Source of the DNA: AV40 sp963817335
GTDB lineage: Bacteria; Verrucomicrobiota; Verrucomicrobiia; Chthoniobacterales; UBA10450
Direction of reading: 5' to 3'
NCBI GenBank assembly: GCA_963817335.1
Contig: CAWFNX010000005.1
Location: 744,001-808,000, forward strand
Length of the DNA stretch: 64,000 bases
Below are positions 44,275-52,684 of the stretch, one piece after another (positions within the stretch are counted from its first letter, which is position 1; each line of letters starts with the position of its first letter). Position numbers and translations under genes: made by a program. The notes under the pieces are model-generated. The model was not told the DNA's origin. It did not search any database and saw only the letters and a program-made list of their open reading frames with translations.

Positions 44275-44742
44275 TTAAACTGCTGGTGGTTCAGCGCGGC
44301 GTTCCCGAAAAAAATCCTGCAGGATGGCGGCGCATTCGTTTCGCAACACATTGCCCGTCACCTGGCAGCGGTGGTTCAATGCTGCGTTGTCTACCAGGTT
44401 CATCACCGTTCCCGCTGCTCCAGCCCGGATATCCGGACAACCGAAAATCACCCGGCGAATTCGGGTATGCACAATTGCCCCGGCGCACATCGGGCAGGGC
44501 TCCTTCGTCACGTAAAGATCGCAATCAGTGAGGCGCCAGTCGCCCATCGCCGCCTCGGCCGCAGTCAGGGCCAGCATTTCGGCGTGCGCCGTCGCATCCT
44601 TCAACAACTCGACCTGGTTGTAACCGCGCGAAATTATCCTTCCTTCCTTAACGACAACGGCCCCGACCGGGACCTCTTTCGCGCCGCGCGCTTTTTCGGC
44701 GAGACGCAATGCATCGCGCATGAAGATTTCGTCGGGTTGCAT
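44275..44742 (-). CDS. tadA: tRNA-specific adenosine deaminase TadA
   Basis: A 155 aa deaminase that converts A34 to inosine in tRNA-Arg(ACG). The zinc site is AHAEMLAL with catalytic Glu, and EPCPMCAGAI. VPVGAVVVKEGRIISRGYN and FGCPDIRAGAAGTVMNLV match TadA. Start at MQPDEIFMRDALRLA; the in-frame extension upstream lacks homology. It ends with DFFRERR, the common TadA tail. Confidence 0.95.
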   Translation of the reverse strand: MQPDEIFMRDALRLAEKARGAKEVPVGAVVVKEGRIISRGYNQVELLKDATAHAEMLALTAAEAAMGDWRLTDCDLYVTKEPCPMCAGAIVHTRIRRVIFGCPDIRAGAAGTVMNLVDNAALNHRCQVTGNVLRNECAAILQDFFRERRAEPPAV

Positions 44743-44828
44743 GTTTTCGCCTAACGAGGAATAAGGTCCTGACCTACGCCAAAAAATACGGCCGTCCAGC
44801 CCGAGTCGCGCGAAATAAGTATGCACCC

Positions 44829-45473
44829 ATGAAAAAGTTAAACCTCATCCTCATTGTCTTTTCATTATCACTAATCTCAGCGAATGCGACTGAGCAGGAC
44901 GTGGTTGATCGATCGGCGGTCACGATTCGGGAATTTCGCCATATGCCTGAGAAGGGGCTGCCGCCTCGCATCCTGCGACACGCCCGCGGACTCGCGATCA
45001 TCAGCGTAGTCAAAGGCGCGTTCATCTTCAGTGGAACAGCCGGGGAAGGAGTCGTTATAGCCCGAACGGGTCACGGCTGGTCAGGTCCGTCGTTCATTGG
45101 CACCGCCGGAGCCGGCTGGGGAGTGCAGTTTGGAGCGGAGGTAACGGACTTCGTTTTCGTGCTGAATAATGACGCCGCAGTCCGCGCGTTCTCGCGCGGA
45201 GGAAACGTAACCCTTGGAGCGGATGCAAGCGTGGCGGCGGGGCCGGTGGGACGCGCGGCGGAAGCGAACATTGCCCCGAAGGCGGCTGTTTACAGTTATA
45301 GTCGGAGCAAAGGTTTGTTCGCAGGCGTTTCCCTGCAAAGCGCAGTGATCGCCACTCGCAAAACCGCGAACGAGCGCTACTACGGGCGTCCGGTTACGGC
45401 CTCCGACATCCTGTTTGGCCGGACGAGTGCGCCCGCCGGCGCAGGGCATCTGCGGATGGCACTCAGTCGCTGA
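44829..45473 (+). CDS. Secreted SYLF (Ysc84-type) lipid-binding domain protein
   Basis: A 214 aa protein with signal peptide MKKLNLILIVFSLSLISANA and a complete SYLF domain: LRHARGLAIISVVKGAFIF, GEGVVIARTGHGWSGPSFI, GAGWGVQFGAEVTDFVFVLN, GRAAEANIAPKAAVYSYSRSK and LFAGVSLQSAVI. Ysc84-like domains bind phosphoinositides in eukaryotes; bacterial copies are periplasmic and of unknown role. Confidence 0.9.
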   Translation: MKKLNLILIVFSLSLISANATEQDVVDRSAVTIREFRHMPEKGLPPRILRHARGLAIISVVKGAFIFSGTAGEGVVIARTGHGWSGPSFIGTAGAGWGVQFGAEVTDFVFVLNNDAAVRAFSRGGNVTLGADASVAAGPVGRAAEANIAPKAAVYSYSRSKGLFAGVSLQSAVIATRKTANERYYGRPVTASDILFGRTSAPAGAGHLRMALSR

Positions 45474-45499
45474 CGCCGATAATTAGCTTTACAAGAGCG

Positions 45500-46039
45500 T
45501 TGCTGCTTCGGCACCGTACCTGGGTGCGTTGGCTCGCGTTTCTCTGGCTCGCCGTTTCTTGCTGCAACCCTGTGTTGGCGCAAGATCAGGAGCACACTCT
45601 GATCGATCGTCTCTTGCGGCCGAACATGGAGTTGCACAATAAGGCACAGGGAAAAGCTTTCCGGGTTGATTCCAAAGTCGCCGCGCAGAAAGGCTCTGCC
45701 AACACATTCGCTTTGGAGCCGGCCGCGAAACAGAAAACTTTCGCGGACACTCGCACAGTCGCGCAGAAAGAATACCACTCGGGCTCAAGTCGAACTGATT
45801 TAGGGGAAAACTCCTTCGCTTCCACTCGCGATGCCAACGTGCAGCCTCGGTCGAAATTAACTACATCTCCCGCGCACGATGTTCATCCCGCATACGACAC
45901 GCGTCTCACGGTTTCAGGTCGCACTTATGCCGACGAACGCAGCTTTCGCGACCAAGGGAAAAGTCAAAAATCGCTCAGTCGGCAGAATCAGCCCCTCACC
46001 ATCGACCAAGTGCGCGAGTTGCTGAATAAGAACAAGTAG
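45500..46039 (+). CDS. Hypothetical secreted protein, 179 aa
   Basis: TTG start (45500) or a GTG shortly after. A signal-like N-terminus (RWLAFLWLAVSCCNPVLAQDQ) with two cysteines, then a hydrophilic, disordered-looking body rich in Ser, Thr, Lys and Gln (for example AAQKGSANTFALEPAAKQKTF) and a helix at the end (LTIDQVRELLNKNK). It follows the SYLF gene by 26 bp and may be co-exported. The stop codon lies in a palindromic element at 46036. No family recognised. Confidence 0.6.
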   Translation: MLLRHRTWVRWLAFLWLAVSCCNPVLAQDQEHTLIDRLLRPNMELHNKAQGKAFRVDSKVAAQKGSANTFALEPAAKQKTFADTRTVAQKEYHSGSSRTDLGENSFASTRDANVQPRSKLTTSPAHDVHPAYDTRLTVSGRTYADERSFRDQGKSQKSLSRQNQPLTIDQVRELLNKNK

Positions 46040-46089
46040 GGCCGGCACCTTGCCGGAAATCTTTGCCGATCATGACGGCGGCACCTACA
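46036..46089 (+). repeat. Two-hairpin palindromic element between the secreted protein gene and tyrS
   Basis: GTAGGGCCGGCACCTTGCCGG hairpin at left, TGCCGATCATGACGGC at right, ending CCTACA. The TAG stop of the upstream gene is inside its left end. Confidence 0.65.
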
Positions 46090-46099
46090 ATTGCGAACG

Positions 46100-47266
46100 A
46101 TGCAAGTCGATGACGCGCTGGCTTCTCTAAAAAAAGGAGCCGTCCAGATTATTACCGAAGGCGAATTGCGCCAAAAGCTTGCCCTTGGTCGCCCGTTGCG
46201 AGTCAAACTCGGGGTCGATCCGACGACCGCGGACATTCATCTCGGCCACACCGTTGTTTTGAGAAAATTGCGACAATTTCAGGACTTTGGGCATCAGGCA
46301 GTTTTAATCATCGGCGATTTCACCGGAATGATCGGCGACCCGAGCGGACGATCTGTCACCCGGCCGCATCTGACCCACAAGGAAGTGATGGCGAATGCCG
46401 AAACCTATCGCGACCAGGCATTCAAAATTCTCGACCGCAGCCGAACCGAAATCGTGTGCAACGGAGATTGGTTTCGAGCGATGTCCTACGAGGACGTGCT
46501 TCGTCTCAACAGCCGCGTCACCTTGCAACAAATGCTCCAGCGGGAGGATTTTCGCGCCCGGATCGACAATCAACACGCGATCCATGCTCACGAGATTCAA
46601 TATCCGATTATGCAGGGCTGGGATTCGGTGATGGTAAAAGCAGACATTGAGCTCGGCGGGACCGATCAGCTTTTCAATGTTCTGGTTGGTCGTGATTTCC
46701 AAAAAGAGGAAAACCAACCCCAGCAAGTGGTCATGACCATGCCGCTTCTGGAAGGATTGGACGGCATCAAGAAGATGAGCAAGAGCCTCGGCAATTTCGT
46801 CGGCGTAAGCGAGCCGGCCGGCGATATGTTTGGCAAGCTGATGAGCATCTCGGACCAATTGATGGGGCGTTACTACGAACTGTTGCTGTATCGCGACCTG
46901 CCAAAAGATGCCGATCCGTTCGAATCGAAAAAGCAGCTCGCGTTCGAAATTGTGAAGACTTACCACTCGCCGGAGATTGCCCAGAAAACTCTCGCTGACT
47001 GGAACGCAAGATTTAGCGAGAAACGTCTGGACGAGGCGGAGCTTCCTCCCTTTGCCGCGAAAACTGACCAGATCGTTGGACTGGTGGTAGATGTTTATTC
47101 GCAGGCCTTCGCGACCCAAAAATCGCGCGCAGAAGCAAGCCGCTTAATCAAACAAGGCAGCGTCCAGGTGGACGGGCAAAAGATTACCGATCCGAAAACG
47201 GAAGTTGCGTTGAAATCCGGGCAGGTTTTGCGTTTGGACAAGACTCACGCCGTTCGGATTAAATAA
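46100..47266 (+). CDS. tyrS: Tyrosine--tRNA ligase
   Basis: A 388 aa class I synthetase. The HIGH-like motif is HLGHTVVLRKLRQF, tRNA/Tyr-binding GGTDQLFNVLVGRD is present, and KMSKS occurs in IKKMSKSLGNF. A C-terminal S4 RNA-binding domain ends with the VQVDGQKITDPKTEV segment. The sequence is of the shorter TyrRS type (TyrZ-like, with LIIGDFTGMIGDPSGR). Start ATG at 46100. A terminator overlaps the stop codon. Confidence 0.96.
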   Translation: MQVDDALASLKKGAVQIITEGELRQKLALGRPLRVKLGVDPTTADIHLGHTVVLRKLRQFQDFGHQAVLIIGDFTGMIGDPSGRSVTRPHLTHKEVMANAETYRDQAFKILDRSRTEIVCNGDWFRAMSYEDVLRLNSRVTLQQMLQREDFRARIDNQHAIHAHEIQYPIMQGWDSVMVKADIELGGTDQLFNVLVGRDFQKEENQPQQVVMTMPLLEGLDGIKKMSKSLGNFVGVSEPAGDMFGKLMSISDQLMGRYYELLLYRDLPKDADPFESKKQLAFEIVKTYHSPEIAQKTLADWNARFSEKRLDEAELPPFAAKTDQIVGLVVDVYSQAFATQKSRAEASRLIKQGSVQVDGQKITDPKTEVALKSGQVLRLDKTHAVRIK

Positions 47267-47297
47267 AAAAGCACGGAGCCAACGCTCCGTGCTTTTC
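47266..47297 (+). terminator. Bidirectional intrinsic terminator after tyrS
   Basis: AAAAAGCACGGAGC-CAAC-GCTCCGTGCTTTT is a symmetric stem with A-run and T-run, able to stop both tyrS and the convergent 47317 gene. Confidence 0.92.
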
Positions 47298-47316
47298 CAA
47301 TGGAGTGCGAAAAAAA

Positions 47317-47793
47317 CTAAGCCGCCGCCGTCTCGAACATCGGCATGATTGGCATTCGCTCCACGTAGGGAGTCGCAATGCCTTCAAAGTGCGCGCGAAT
47401 GCTGCGCAATTCGGCGTTCACGAAAGCCTCGACGAAGCCGAAGTGGCGATCCAGCCAGGCAAACAGACGATTTTTGATCTTATAATGAATCGCGAGTGTG
47501 ATCTCGGTGCAGTTAGGGCGGATTTCGGTGAAATCGACCAGGCCCACCACGTCGATGTTGCCGCCGACTGACTCAAACGCGACCTGATCGTCCATGTCGC
47601 TGTCGACTGCGAGGAAAACGGTTCGGGCTTCGAAACCGAGCGGGCCGCGGAAACTGAATTCCACCGTCTTCGAGGAGGTCACGGTCGCCTTGGTGACCAT
47701 GACGAATTGGCGTTTGTAGGATTGAATGCTGGTGAGCCGGGCCTTCGATTCGGCCAGCGGCTGACTCATATGGAATGTTTTTTCGAGGAGCAT
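47317..47793 (-). CDS. SRPBCC-like (START/coenzyme-Q-binding type) protein
   Basis: A 158 aa protein with an alpha/beta layout like polyketide-cyclase/SRPBCC folds: MVTKATVTSSKTVEFSFRG, ARTVFLAVDSDMDDQVAFES, IDVVGLVDFTEIRPNCTEITL, and a long C-terminal helix (RLFAWLDRHFGFVEAFVNAEL). The family assignment is by pattern only, with hydrophobic ligand binding as the usual role. The 206 bp upstream contains no gene; it has AT-rich stretches near 47875-47920 that may hold the promoter. Confidence 0.6.
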   Translation of the reverse strand: MLLEKTFHMSQPLAESKARLTSIQSYKRQFVMVTKATVTSSKTVEFSFRGPLGFEARTVFLAVDSDMDDQVAFESVGGNIDVVGLVDFTEIRPNCTEITLAIHYKIKNRLFAWLDRHFGFVEAFVNAELRSIRAHFEGIATPYVERMPIMPMFETAAA

Positions 47794-47999
47794 GTTGTTA
47801 GGGTTGGTTGTTGCCAGTTGTCTTTAGCAATCTGGCTGCCAGCCCGATTTACCTGGGGAAGGGAGTCCTAAACCGCAAAATTGTGTAAGTTTTCATTACA
47901 CTTTTGTAAATTACATGAACAGCCAGCGGTGACAGTCAGGGCCCTCTTTCGGGGTCGGCTTGGGCACCGGTTTGCCGCCCGGCCGGGCAGGAAACCGCC

Positions 48000-48713
48000 T
48001 CAGGCAGCGCGTTCGTGCCGCGCCACGATGGTCTGCATCATCGACTCAAAAATCTTCACTCCGTCGGCGCTGCCTAGTCGGGCGTCGCAGGCCCGGTCGG
48101 GGTGGGGCATCAATCCAAAGACATTCCCTTCGCGGTTGCAGATCCCGGCGATGTTCTCGATCGAACCGTTCGGATTTGCTTCAGGCAGAATTTCGCCGCG
48201 ATCGTTGGCGTAGCGCATGATCACGCGCCGTTCATCATTGAGTTCGCGCAACGTTTCATCGTCGGCAAAGTAACAGCCCTCGCCATGCGCGATCGGCATC
48301 CGAAGGAGAGTTCCTTCCGCAAGCCCGTGAGTGAATGCCGAGTCCGGCACTTCAACCCGCAGAGTGACGAGATCGCAGACAAAGCGAAGCGACCGATTGC
48401 GCACCAGCGCGCCCGGCAACAGTCCGGCTTCACACAACACCTGGAAACCGTTGCACGTGCCGAGCACGAGCTTTCCCGCGCGCGCGTCGTTGATTACCGC
48501 TTCCATGATCGGCGAAAACCGCGCGATCGCTCCGCAGCGCAAATAGTCACCGTAAGCAAAACCTCCGGGAAGAACGATTGCGTCGTAATCACGCAACGAA
48601 GTCTCCTTGTGCCACACGTAATCGGCGTGCAGACCCTCGATGCTGTTGATTCCCGCAACGCAATCCTGGTCGCAGTTCGAACCGGGGAACTGAATAACGG
48701 CGAAATTCATCAT
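48000..48713 (-). CDS. purQ: Phosphoribosylformylglycinamidine synthase, glutaminase subunit
   Basis: A 237 aa class I glutamine amidotransferase. It supplies ammonia for FGAM synthesis in purine biosynthesis with PurS and PurL. The nucleophile Cys is in LVLGTCNGFQVLCEAGLLPG; LPGGFAYGDYLRCGAIARFS is the PurQ signature; the His/Glu pair is in GLMPHPDRACD. It starts 4 bp after yqaE, downstream of purS; purL is not in the window. Confidence 0.96.
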   Translation of the reverse strand: MMNFAVIQFPGSNCDQDCVAGINSIEGLHADYVWHKETSLRDYDAIVLPGGFAYGDYLRCGAIARFSPIMEAVINDARAGKLVLGTCNGFQVLCEAGLLPGALVRNRSLRFVCDLVTLRVEVPDSAFTHGLAEGTLLRMPIAHGEGCYFADDETLRELNDERRVIMRYANDRGEILPEANPNGSIENIAGICNREGNVFGLMPHPDRACDARLGSADGVKIFESMMQTIVARHERAA

Positions 48714-48717
48714 CGAT

Positions 48718-48906
48718 CTAATGCGTTATTCCTCGAGCGCGTTGTTCCTCATGATAATCGTTCACCACCAGACATGCGTGGATGACGCCCGGGATCCATC
48801 CCAACAACGTGAGGATAATACTCAGAAAAAAGCTGCCCATCCGACCAGTCAACAAGACTGCAAGTGGCGGCAACACCACGCAGAAAAAATATCGCAACGC
48901 TTTCAT
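48718..48906 (-). CDS. YqaE/Pmp3-family membrane protein
   Basis: A 62 aa two-helix protein: LPPLAVLLTGRMGSFFLSIIL and LLGWIPGVIHACLVVNDYHEE, the classic UPF0057/Pmp3 pattern. Homologues help keep membrane potential under salt stress in yeast. It is sandwiched between purS (ATGA overlap) and purQ (4-bp gap), so an unrelated stress-type membrane protein is translated within a purine operon. Confidence 0.92.
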   Translation of the reverse strand: MKALRYFFCVVLPPLAVLLTGRMGSFFLSIILTLLGWIPGVIHACLVVNDYHEEQRARGITH

Positions 48907-49241
48907 TTAGCACTCTTCCTCTTTTCTCGTTGAGCGTTCGATGTTGGACGTTGAGCGTTCGGCGTTTTCTTTGCGCCTCTGACTTCTGACTTCTGACCTC
49001 CGACCTCTGATTTATGCAACTCATAGTCTTCGATCACCGGATTCGACAGCAGGTCACGACAAAGACTGTGCAGCCGCTTTTCCAGGCCTGCGTCCGCGCC
49101 ATCAACATCAATTTCCATGAACTTGCCGATTCGGACGCTGCGCACCTCCGGCATCCCCAAATGTCGCATCGCATCGCGAACGGCGTTGCCCTGAGGATCC
49201 AGCACAGCTTCCTTCGGTTTGACGATTACATTTACCTTCAC
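48903..49241 (-). CDS. purS: Phosphoribosylformylglycinamidine synthase subunit PurS with repeat-coded tail
   Basis: The first 80 residues are a complete PurS (MKVNVIVKPKEAVLDPQG; MPEVRSVRIGKFMEIDVDG; LLSNPVIEDYEL). PurS bridges PurL and PurQ. Family members end about here, but this frame continues for about 32 residues (KSEVGGQKSEVRG, NAQRPTSNAQREKRK) that are encoded by TTCTGAC-type and GTTGAGCGTTC-type tandem repeats at 48918-49012. The stop overlaps the yqaE ATG. Confidence 0.92.
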   Translation of the reverse strand: MKVNVIVKPKEAVLDPQGNAVRDAMRHLGMPEVRSVRIGKFMEIDVDGADAGLEKRLHSLCRDLLSNPVIEDYELHKSEVGGQKSEVRGAKKTPNAQRPTSNAQREKRKSAK

Positions 49242-49261
49242 CCAAACACGCTAACGCGAAA

Positions 49262-49626
49262 TTTCTCCGCAACAAGCGGTTCGCAGGGTGCGAGCGATGC
49301 CGCTCTGCGGCGACCCTATATCAAGGGAACATTTTGCGCGAACTAGCGGGAGCGTAACTTTGCGGCGGGAGGCCACGAGCCTTTCGCAAGTTGGTCTAGG
49401 GAAAGCACGCCGCTCTGCGGCAAACCGAAAACCAGGGAACAAAATGGATGAACTAGCGGGAGCGTAAGCCGACGACTCGGTTTTGGTGAATGGAGCGCGT
49501 GGGGCGCGCGACATAGAAGGTAAAGCGACGAGGGTGGGAGCGAGTGAGTGCCGGCAACGAACGAGTTTCAAAACCGAGCGCGAGGCTGCAGCTTTACGAC
49601 GCGAGCGATTCGCGCGACTGTCGTCG
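49262..49626 (+). repeat. Composite dispersed repeat upstream of the EamA pair
   Basis: Two copies of the ACTAGCGGGAGCGTAA module (49299-49358 and 49409-49467) embedded in a longer repeat: GGCGGGAGG, GGTCTAGGGAA, CGACTCGGTTTTGGTGAA, GGAGCGCGTGGGGCGCGCGA, GGGAGCGAGTGAGTG. The same order reappears at 58600-58820 and partly at 59405-59485. An open frame enters the repeat from 49483, but its residues there are not conserved transporter sequence. Confidence 0.8.
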
Positions 49627-50556
49627 GTGCAACGGATCGGTTGGAAAATTCCAGCAGCCTGGCTGACTCTTTGCGTCGTTTGGAGCTCCACCTGGCTCGC
49701 GATCAAAGTCGGTCTTCGTGATTTACCGCCGATCTCTTTCGCCGCAATTCGGTTCGTCATTGCCGCAGCGATTCTCGTTCTGGTTTCAATCGGGCGCGTT
49801 CGATTGATCCCGTTGCGCCGCTCCGATTATGGGCTTCTCGCATTCACCGGCATTCTGATGTTCGGGGTGAATTACATGTCGGTGTTTTGGGGCGAGCTTC
49901 ATGTTTCATCCGGCTTGGCCGCGGTGTTGCAGGCAACGATCCCGATTTTCGGGATGATCTTCGCCCACTGGCTCTTGCCCGACGAGCCGCTGAAGATTCA
50001 AAGAGTAATGGGCGCATTCGTCGCGCTCGGCGGGGTGATGCTGATTTGCGCGCGGCTACTGAGTTTTCACGGATTGCTTTCGTTCTGGGGCGGGATCGGG
50101 ATTGCTCTGGGTGGCGGAGCGGCCGCCTTTTCTAACGTGCTAATGAAGAAACGCGCGATTTCCCTCGCGCCGGCCATGCTTGCCGCCTGGCAAATGATTT
50201 TCGGTTTCATCCCGTTGCTTGTGCTGGGATATTTCGTTGACGGCAGTCCGACGCGACTTCATTGGACTTCCACAGCGGTCTTTTGCCTGCTCTATCTGGC
50301 GGTGATCGGGTCCTCACTCACTTTCCTGTTGCTCTATTGGCTCCTGCCGCGAATGACCGTGACCAATCTGCAAACGATCTCGCTGATTACGCCGCCGGGC
50401 GCGGTGATGCTGGGGTGGCTGTGGGGCGGCGAGAAATTTCCGCTCTGGTCGCTTTTGGGAGCCGCGCTGGTCCTGGTTGGAGTTTGGTTGATTTTCCGGC
50501 CCGCCAAGCAACGAGAAATAGTGGAAGCTGTCGCTGCAGTTCCAGATCGAGGATGA
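49627..50556 (+). CDS. EamA-family transporter (first of a pair)
   Basis: A 309 aa, ten-helix DMT transporter from the GTG at 49627 (VQRIGWKIPAAWLTLCVVW). EamA half 1 includes STWLAIKVGLRDLPPISFAA; half 2 includes GIGIALGGGAAAFSNVLMKK and ISLITPPGAVMLGWLWGGE. The frame is open 48 codons further upstream, but those encode dispersed repeat. The stop overlaps the ATG of the next transporter (ATGA). Confidence 0.85.
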   Translation: MQRIGWKIPAAWLTLCVVWSSTWLAIKVGLRDLPPISFAAIRFVIAAAILVLVSIGRVRLIPLRRSDYGLLAFTGILMFGVNYMSVFWGELHVSSGLAAVLQATIPIFGMIFAHWLLPDEPLKIQRVMGAFVALGGVMLICARLLSFHGLLSFWGGIGIALGGGAAAFSNVLMKKRAISLAPAMLAAWQMIFGFIPLLVLGYFVDGSPTRLHWTSTAVFCLLYLAVIGSSLTFLLLYWLLPRMTVTNLQTISLITPPGAVMLGWLWGGEKFPLWSLLGAALVLVGVWLIFRPAKQREIVEAVAAVPDRG

Positions 50557-51518
50557 ATTCGGATCCGGTTCAACGAGCGACCGTGGTCGATCGCACCCGG
50601 ATTTATGGGCCGTGGCTGGTCGGTCTCGGCGCTGCATTGTGGGGGACCGAAAGCGCGTGGCGCATTCCACTCAACGAGTTGTTCGATGCCGAGGTGATCG
50701 TTTTTTGGGAGCACGTTCTGATTTTGCTCATGTTTCTCCCGCTTTTGCTTCCGTCACTTGGCGAACTTCGCAAGATCGACAGCAAAACGTGGGGCTATTT
50801 GCTGTTCTCGGGCTTCGCCGGTTCTGCCGTCGGGACGATTTTCTTCACCCTCGCCTTGAAGTGCGGAAACCCGACCGTGGTAAACGTCATCCTGAACATT
50901 CAACCGGTAATTTCGACGTTTGGCGCATTTCTCTTATTCGGTGACCGGCTCGCGCCGCGGTTTTTTCTGTATGCGGGGATTGCGATTCTGGCCGGGATTT
51001 TTCTTTCTGTGGAACACCCGGAGCTGATCGGCGTTTCATTTCAAAGCGCCGGAATTACCCTCGGCACCGGTTACGCCCTGATCTGCGCGGTTTTCTGGGG
51101 TGGCTCTACTGTTGCCGGCCGCGGCGTCATGGTTGGGATGCCGCTTCGACTCGCTTCCAGCATGCGCATTGTGGTTGGTCTTTTTTGCATGACGCTGATT
51201 CTGGTTGGTTACGGCAAACTCAACGGCGCCGCGCTTTGGCCGCCGGCGGCTCAAGCGCACGCGTTCAAAGCAATCGGCGCGCTCATTCTTCTCGCCTCGA
51301 TTTCAGGCGGAATTCCGCTGCTGATCTATTTCCGCGGTCTGAGCCTGACCCGAGCTTCGACCGCCGGTTACTTTGAAATGATGCAGACGCTCGCTGCGGT
51401 CTGCATCACTTGGGGATTTTTCCACGCAGCGCTCCGGCTCCATCAAATCGCGGCCGGCCTCGTGCTCATGGTCGCCGTGGCCATGGTGCAACGCGTGCAG
51501 TCGAAAGTCGAATTGTAG
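50553..51518 (+). CDS. EamA-family transporter (second of a pair)
   Basis: A 321 aa, ten-helix DMT transporter starting MNSDPVQRATVVDRTR. Half 1 has LVGLGAALWGTESAWRIPLNE and TIFFTLALKCGNPTVVNVIL; half 2 has LICAVFWGGSTVAGRGVMVG and LSLTRASTAGYFEMMQTL. The coupled pair with the upstream homologue suggests a two-component or heterodimeric exporter, or tandem duplication with divergence. The TAG stop is inside a palindromic element (51514). Confidence 0.85.
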   Translation: MNSDPVQRATVVDRTRIYGPWLVGLGAALWGTESAWRIPLNELFDAEVIVFWEHVLILLMFLPLLLPSLGELRKIDSKTWGYLLFSGFAGSAVGTIFFTLALKCGNPTVVNVILNIQPVISTFGAFLLFGDRLAPRFFLYAGIAILAGIFLSVEHPELIGVSFQSAGITLGTGYALICAVFWGGSTVAGRGVMVGMPLRLASSMRIVVGLFCMTLILVGYGKLNGAALWPPAAQAHAFKAIGALILLASISGGIPLLIYFRGLSLTRASTAGYFEMMQTLAAVCITWGFFHAALRLHQIAAGLVLMVAVAMVQRVQSKVEL

Positions 51519-51567
51519 CGGCGGTCTATGACCGCCGCATTTCCGGCGCTCGCAGAGCGCCGCTACA
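51514..51567 (+). repeat. Two-hairpin palindromic element at the EamA stop codon
   Basis: Outer TGTAGCG/CGCTACA, hairpin 1 GCGGTC-TAT-GACCGC, hairpin 2 GGCGCTCGCAGAGCGCC. The TAG of TGTAG is the stop codon of the transporter. Confidence 0.85.
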
Positions 51568-51579
51568 GAATTACGGTTT

Positions 51580-51648
51580 TGTAGGGCAGCCGTGCCGGCT
51601 GCGAATCCAACACAATCAAAAGACGCAGGCGACACGCCTGCCGCTACA
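51580..51648 (+). repeat. Second two-hairpin element before ku
   Basis: Outer TGTAG/CTACA, hairpin 1 GCAGCCGTGCCGGCTGC, hairpin 2 GCAGGCGACACGCCTGC. It ends 3 bp before the ku stop codon, so the convergent pair ends in two tandem elements. Confidence 0.82.
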
Positions 51649-51651
51649 GAA

Positions 51652-52509
51652 TCATGCCGCGGCGCGGCGTTTTTGTTTGACCAAAGCGGCTGTCGATTTT
51701 CGCCGGCCGCTCGCACCGTTCCCGCCGCGTTTCACCCGGACGCCTTGCGACCGGTTGATGCTCTCCTGCAAAACTTTCACCAGATCGACCACGTTCGTGG
51801 TCCGCGGTGCGGGCGCTGGCGCCGCCGGCAACTGCTTGTTCTTCGCTTTTGTCTCAATGATTTCCATCACTGCGTCGCGATATTCATCGCGATATTTTTC
51901 CGGCTGCCAATCCGACGACATGCTCTCGATCAGCGCATTCGCCATTTTTAATTCTTTGTCGTTCAGGTCCGTCTTCGGGCGATTCAATTCTTCCGGTTTC
52001 AACACTTCGCTGGCGAAATGCATTAACTCGAGAACGAGAAACAACCCGTCCGGCTTGACCGCCGCCAAATATTCCCGATTCGCGATTGCAACTTTGGCGA
52101 TACCGATTTTTCCGGTCCCGCTCAGCGCCTTGTGCAAAAGCGAGTAGGCTTTCTCACCGCCCTTTTGCGCCTCGAGGAAATACGGTTTGTAGAAAAACTT
52201 GGGGTCCACCTGGTCGATATCGACAAAGTCGGTGATATCGATCGAGTGGGTCGATTCAATCCGCACTTTTTCGAAATCTTCGTCGCTCAAAATGATGTAA
52301 CGCCCCTTTTCGTACTCAAAACCTTTCACGATCTGATCGGCCGGAACTTCTTTCATGTCGGCCTCGGCGACCTTTTTATATTTGATCGGGCTCAGATCGG
52401 TTTTGCGCAGTTGTCGAAAACTGAGCTTTTCTTCGCGGGTGGCCGGGTAAACCGAAATTGGAATGTAAACCAGGCCGAAGCTGATACTGCCTTTCCAAGT
52501 TGGACGCAT
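51652..52509 (-). CDS. ku: Ku protein (non-homologous end joining)
   Basis: A 285 aa bacterial Ku homodimer subunit that binds DNA ends and recruits LigD. It starts MRPTWKGSISFGLVYIPISV, with KYKKVAEADMKEV, DEDFEKVRIESTHSIDI, the HKALSGTGKIGIAKVAI core and a basic C-terminal tail (GGNGASGRRKST; KQKRRAAA). A strong Shine-Dalgarno (AGGAGAA) sits upstream of the ATG at 52509. No ligD is nearby. Confidence 0.95.
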   Translation of the reverse strand: MRPTWKGSISFGLVYIPISVYPATREEKLSFRQLRKTDLSPIKYKKVAEADMKEVPADQIVKGFEYEKGRYIILSDEDFEKVRIESTHSIDITDFVDIDQVDPKFFYKPYFLEAQKGGEKAYSLLHKALSGTGKIGIAKVAIANREYLAAVKPDGLFLVLELMHFASEVLKPEELNRPKTDLNDKELKMANALIESMSSDWQPEKYRDEYRDAVMEIIETKAKNKQLPAAPAPAPRTTNVVDLVKVLQESINRSQGVRVKRGGNGASGRRKSTAALVKQKRRAAA

Positions 52510-52597
52510 AATCAATTCTCCTTTACCACGCCGTAGTCCGGCGGCTGCCGGACGAAGGCGGTTTGGTTGTTACCGGGAGAGCCATTTCCATCAAATG

Positions 52598-52612
52598 TGA
52601 ACAATTGTCAAT
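52598..52612 (-). promoter_or_regulatory. Possible ku promoter with inverted repeat
   Basis: On the minus strand TTGACA opens an almost perfect dyad TGACAATTGTTCA, about 90 bp upstream of the ku start. No good -10 was found at 17 bp (GAAATG), so this could equally be an operator. Confidence 0.35.
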
Positions 52613-52684
52613 AACTTCCCGTTCTCCCTGAGCACGATACGTTCCCTGACCGTGACCTGTGACCTGTGGCGCGCCGCTTCCCGC

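Noticed and set aside
49483..49626. First 48 codons of the first EamA frame as protein
   Set aside because: They are dispersed repeat shared with 58.6 kb; transporter homology starts after the GTG at 49627.
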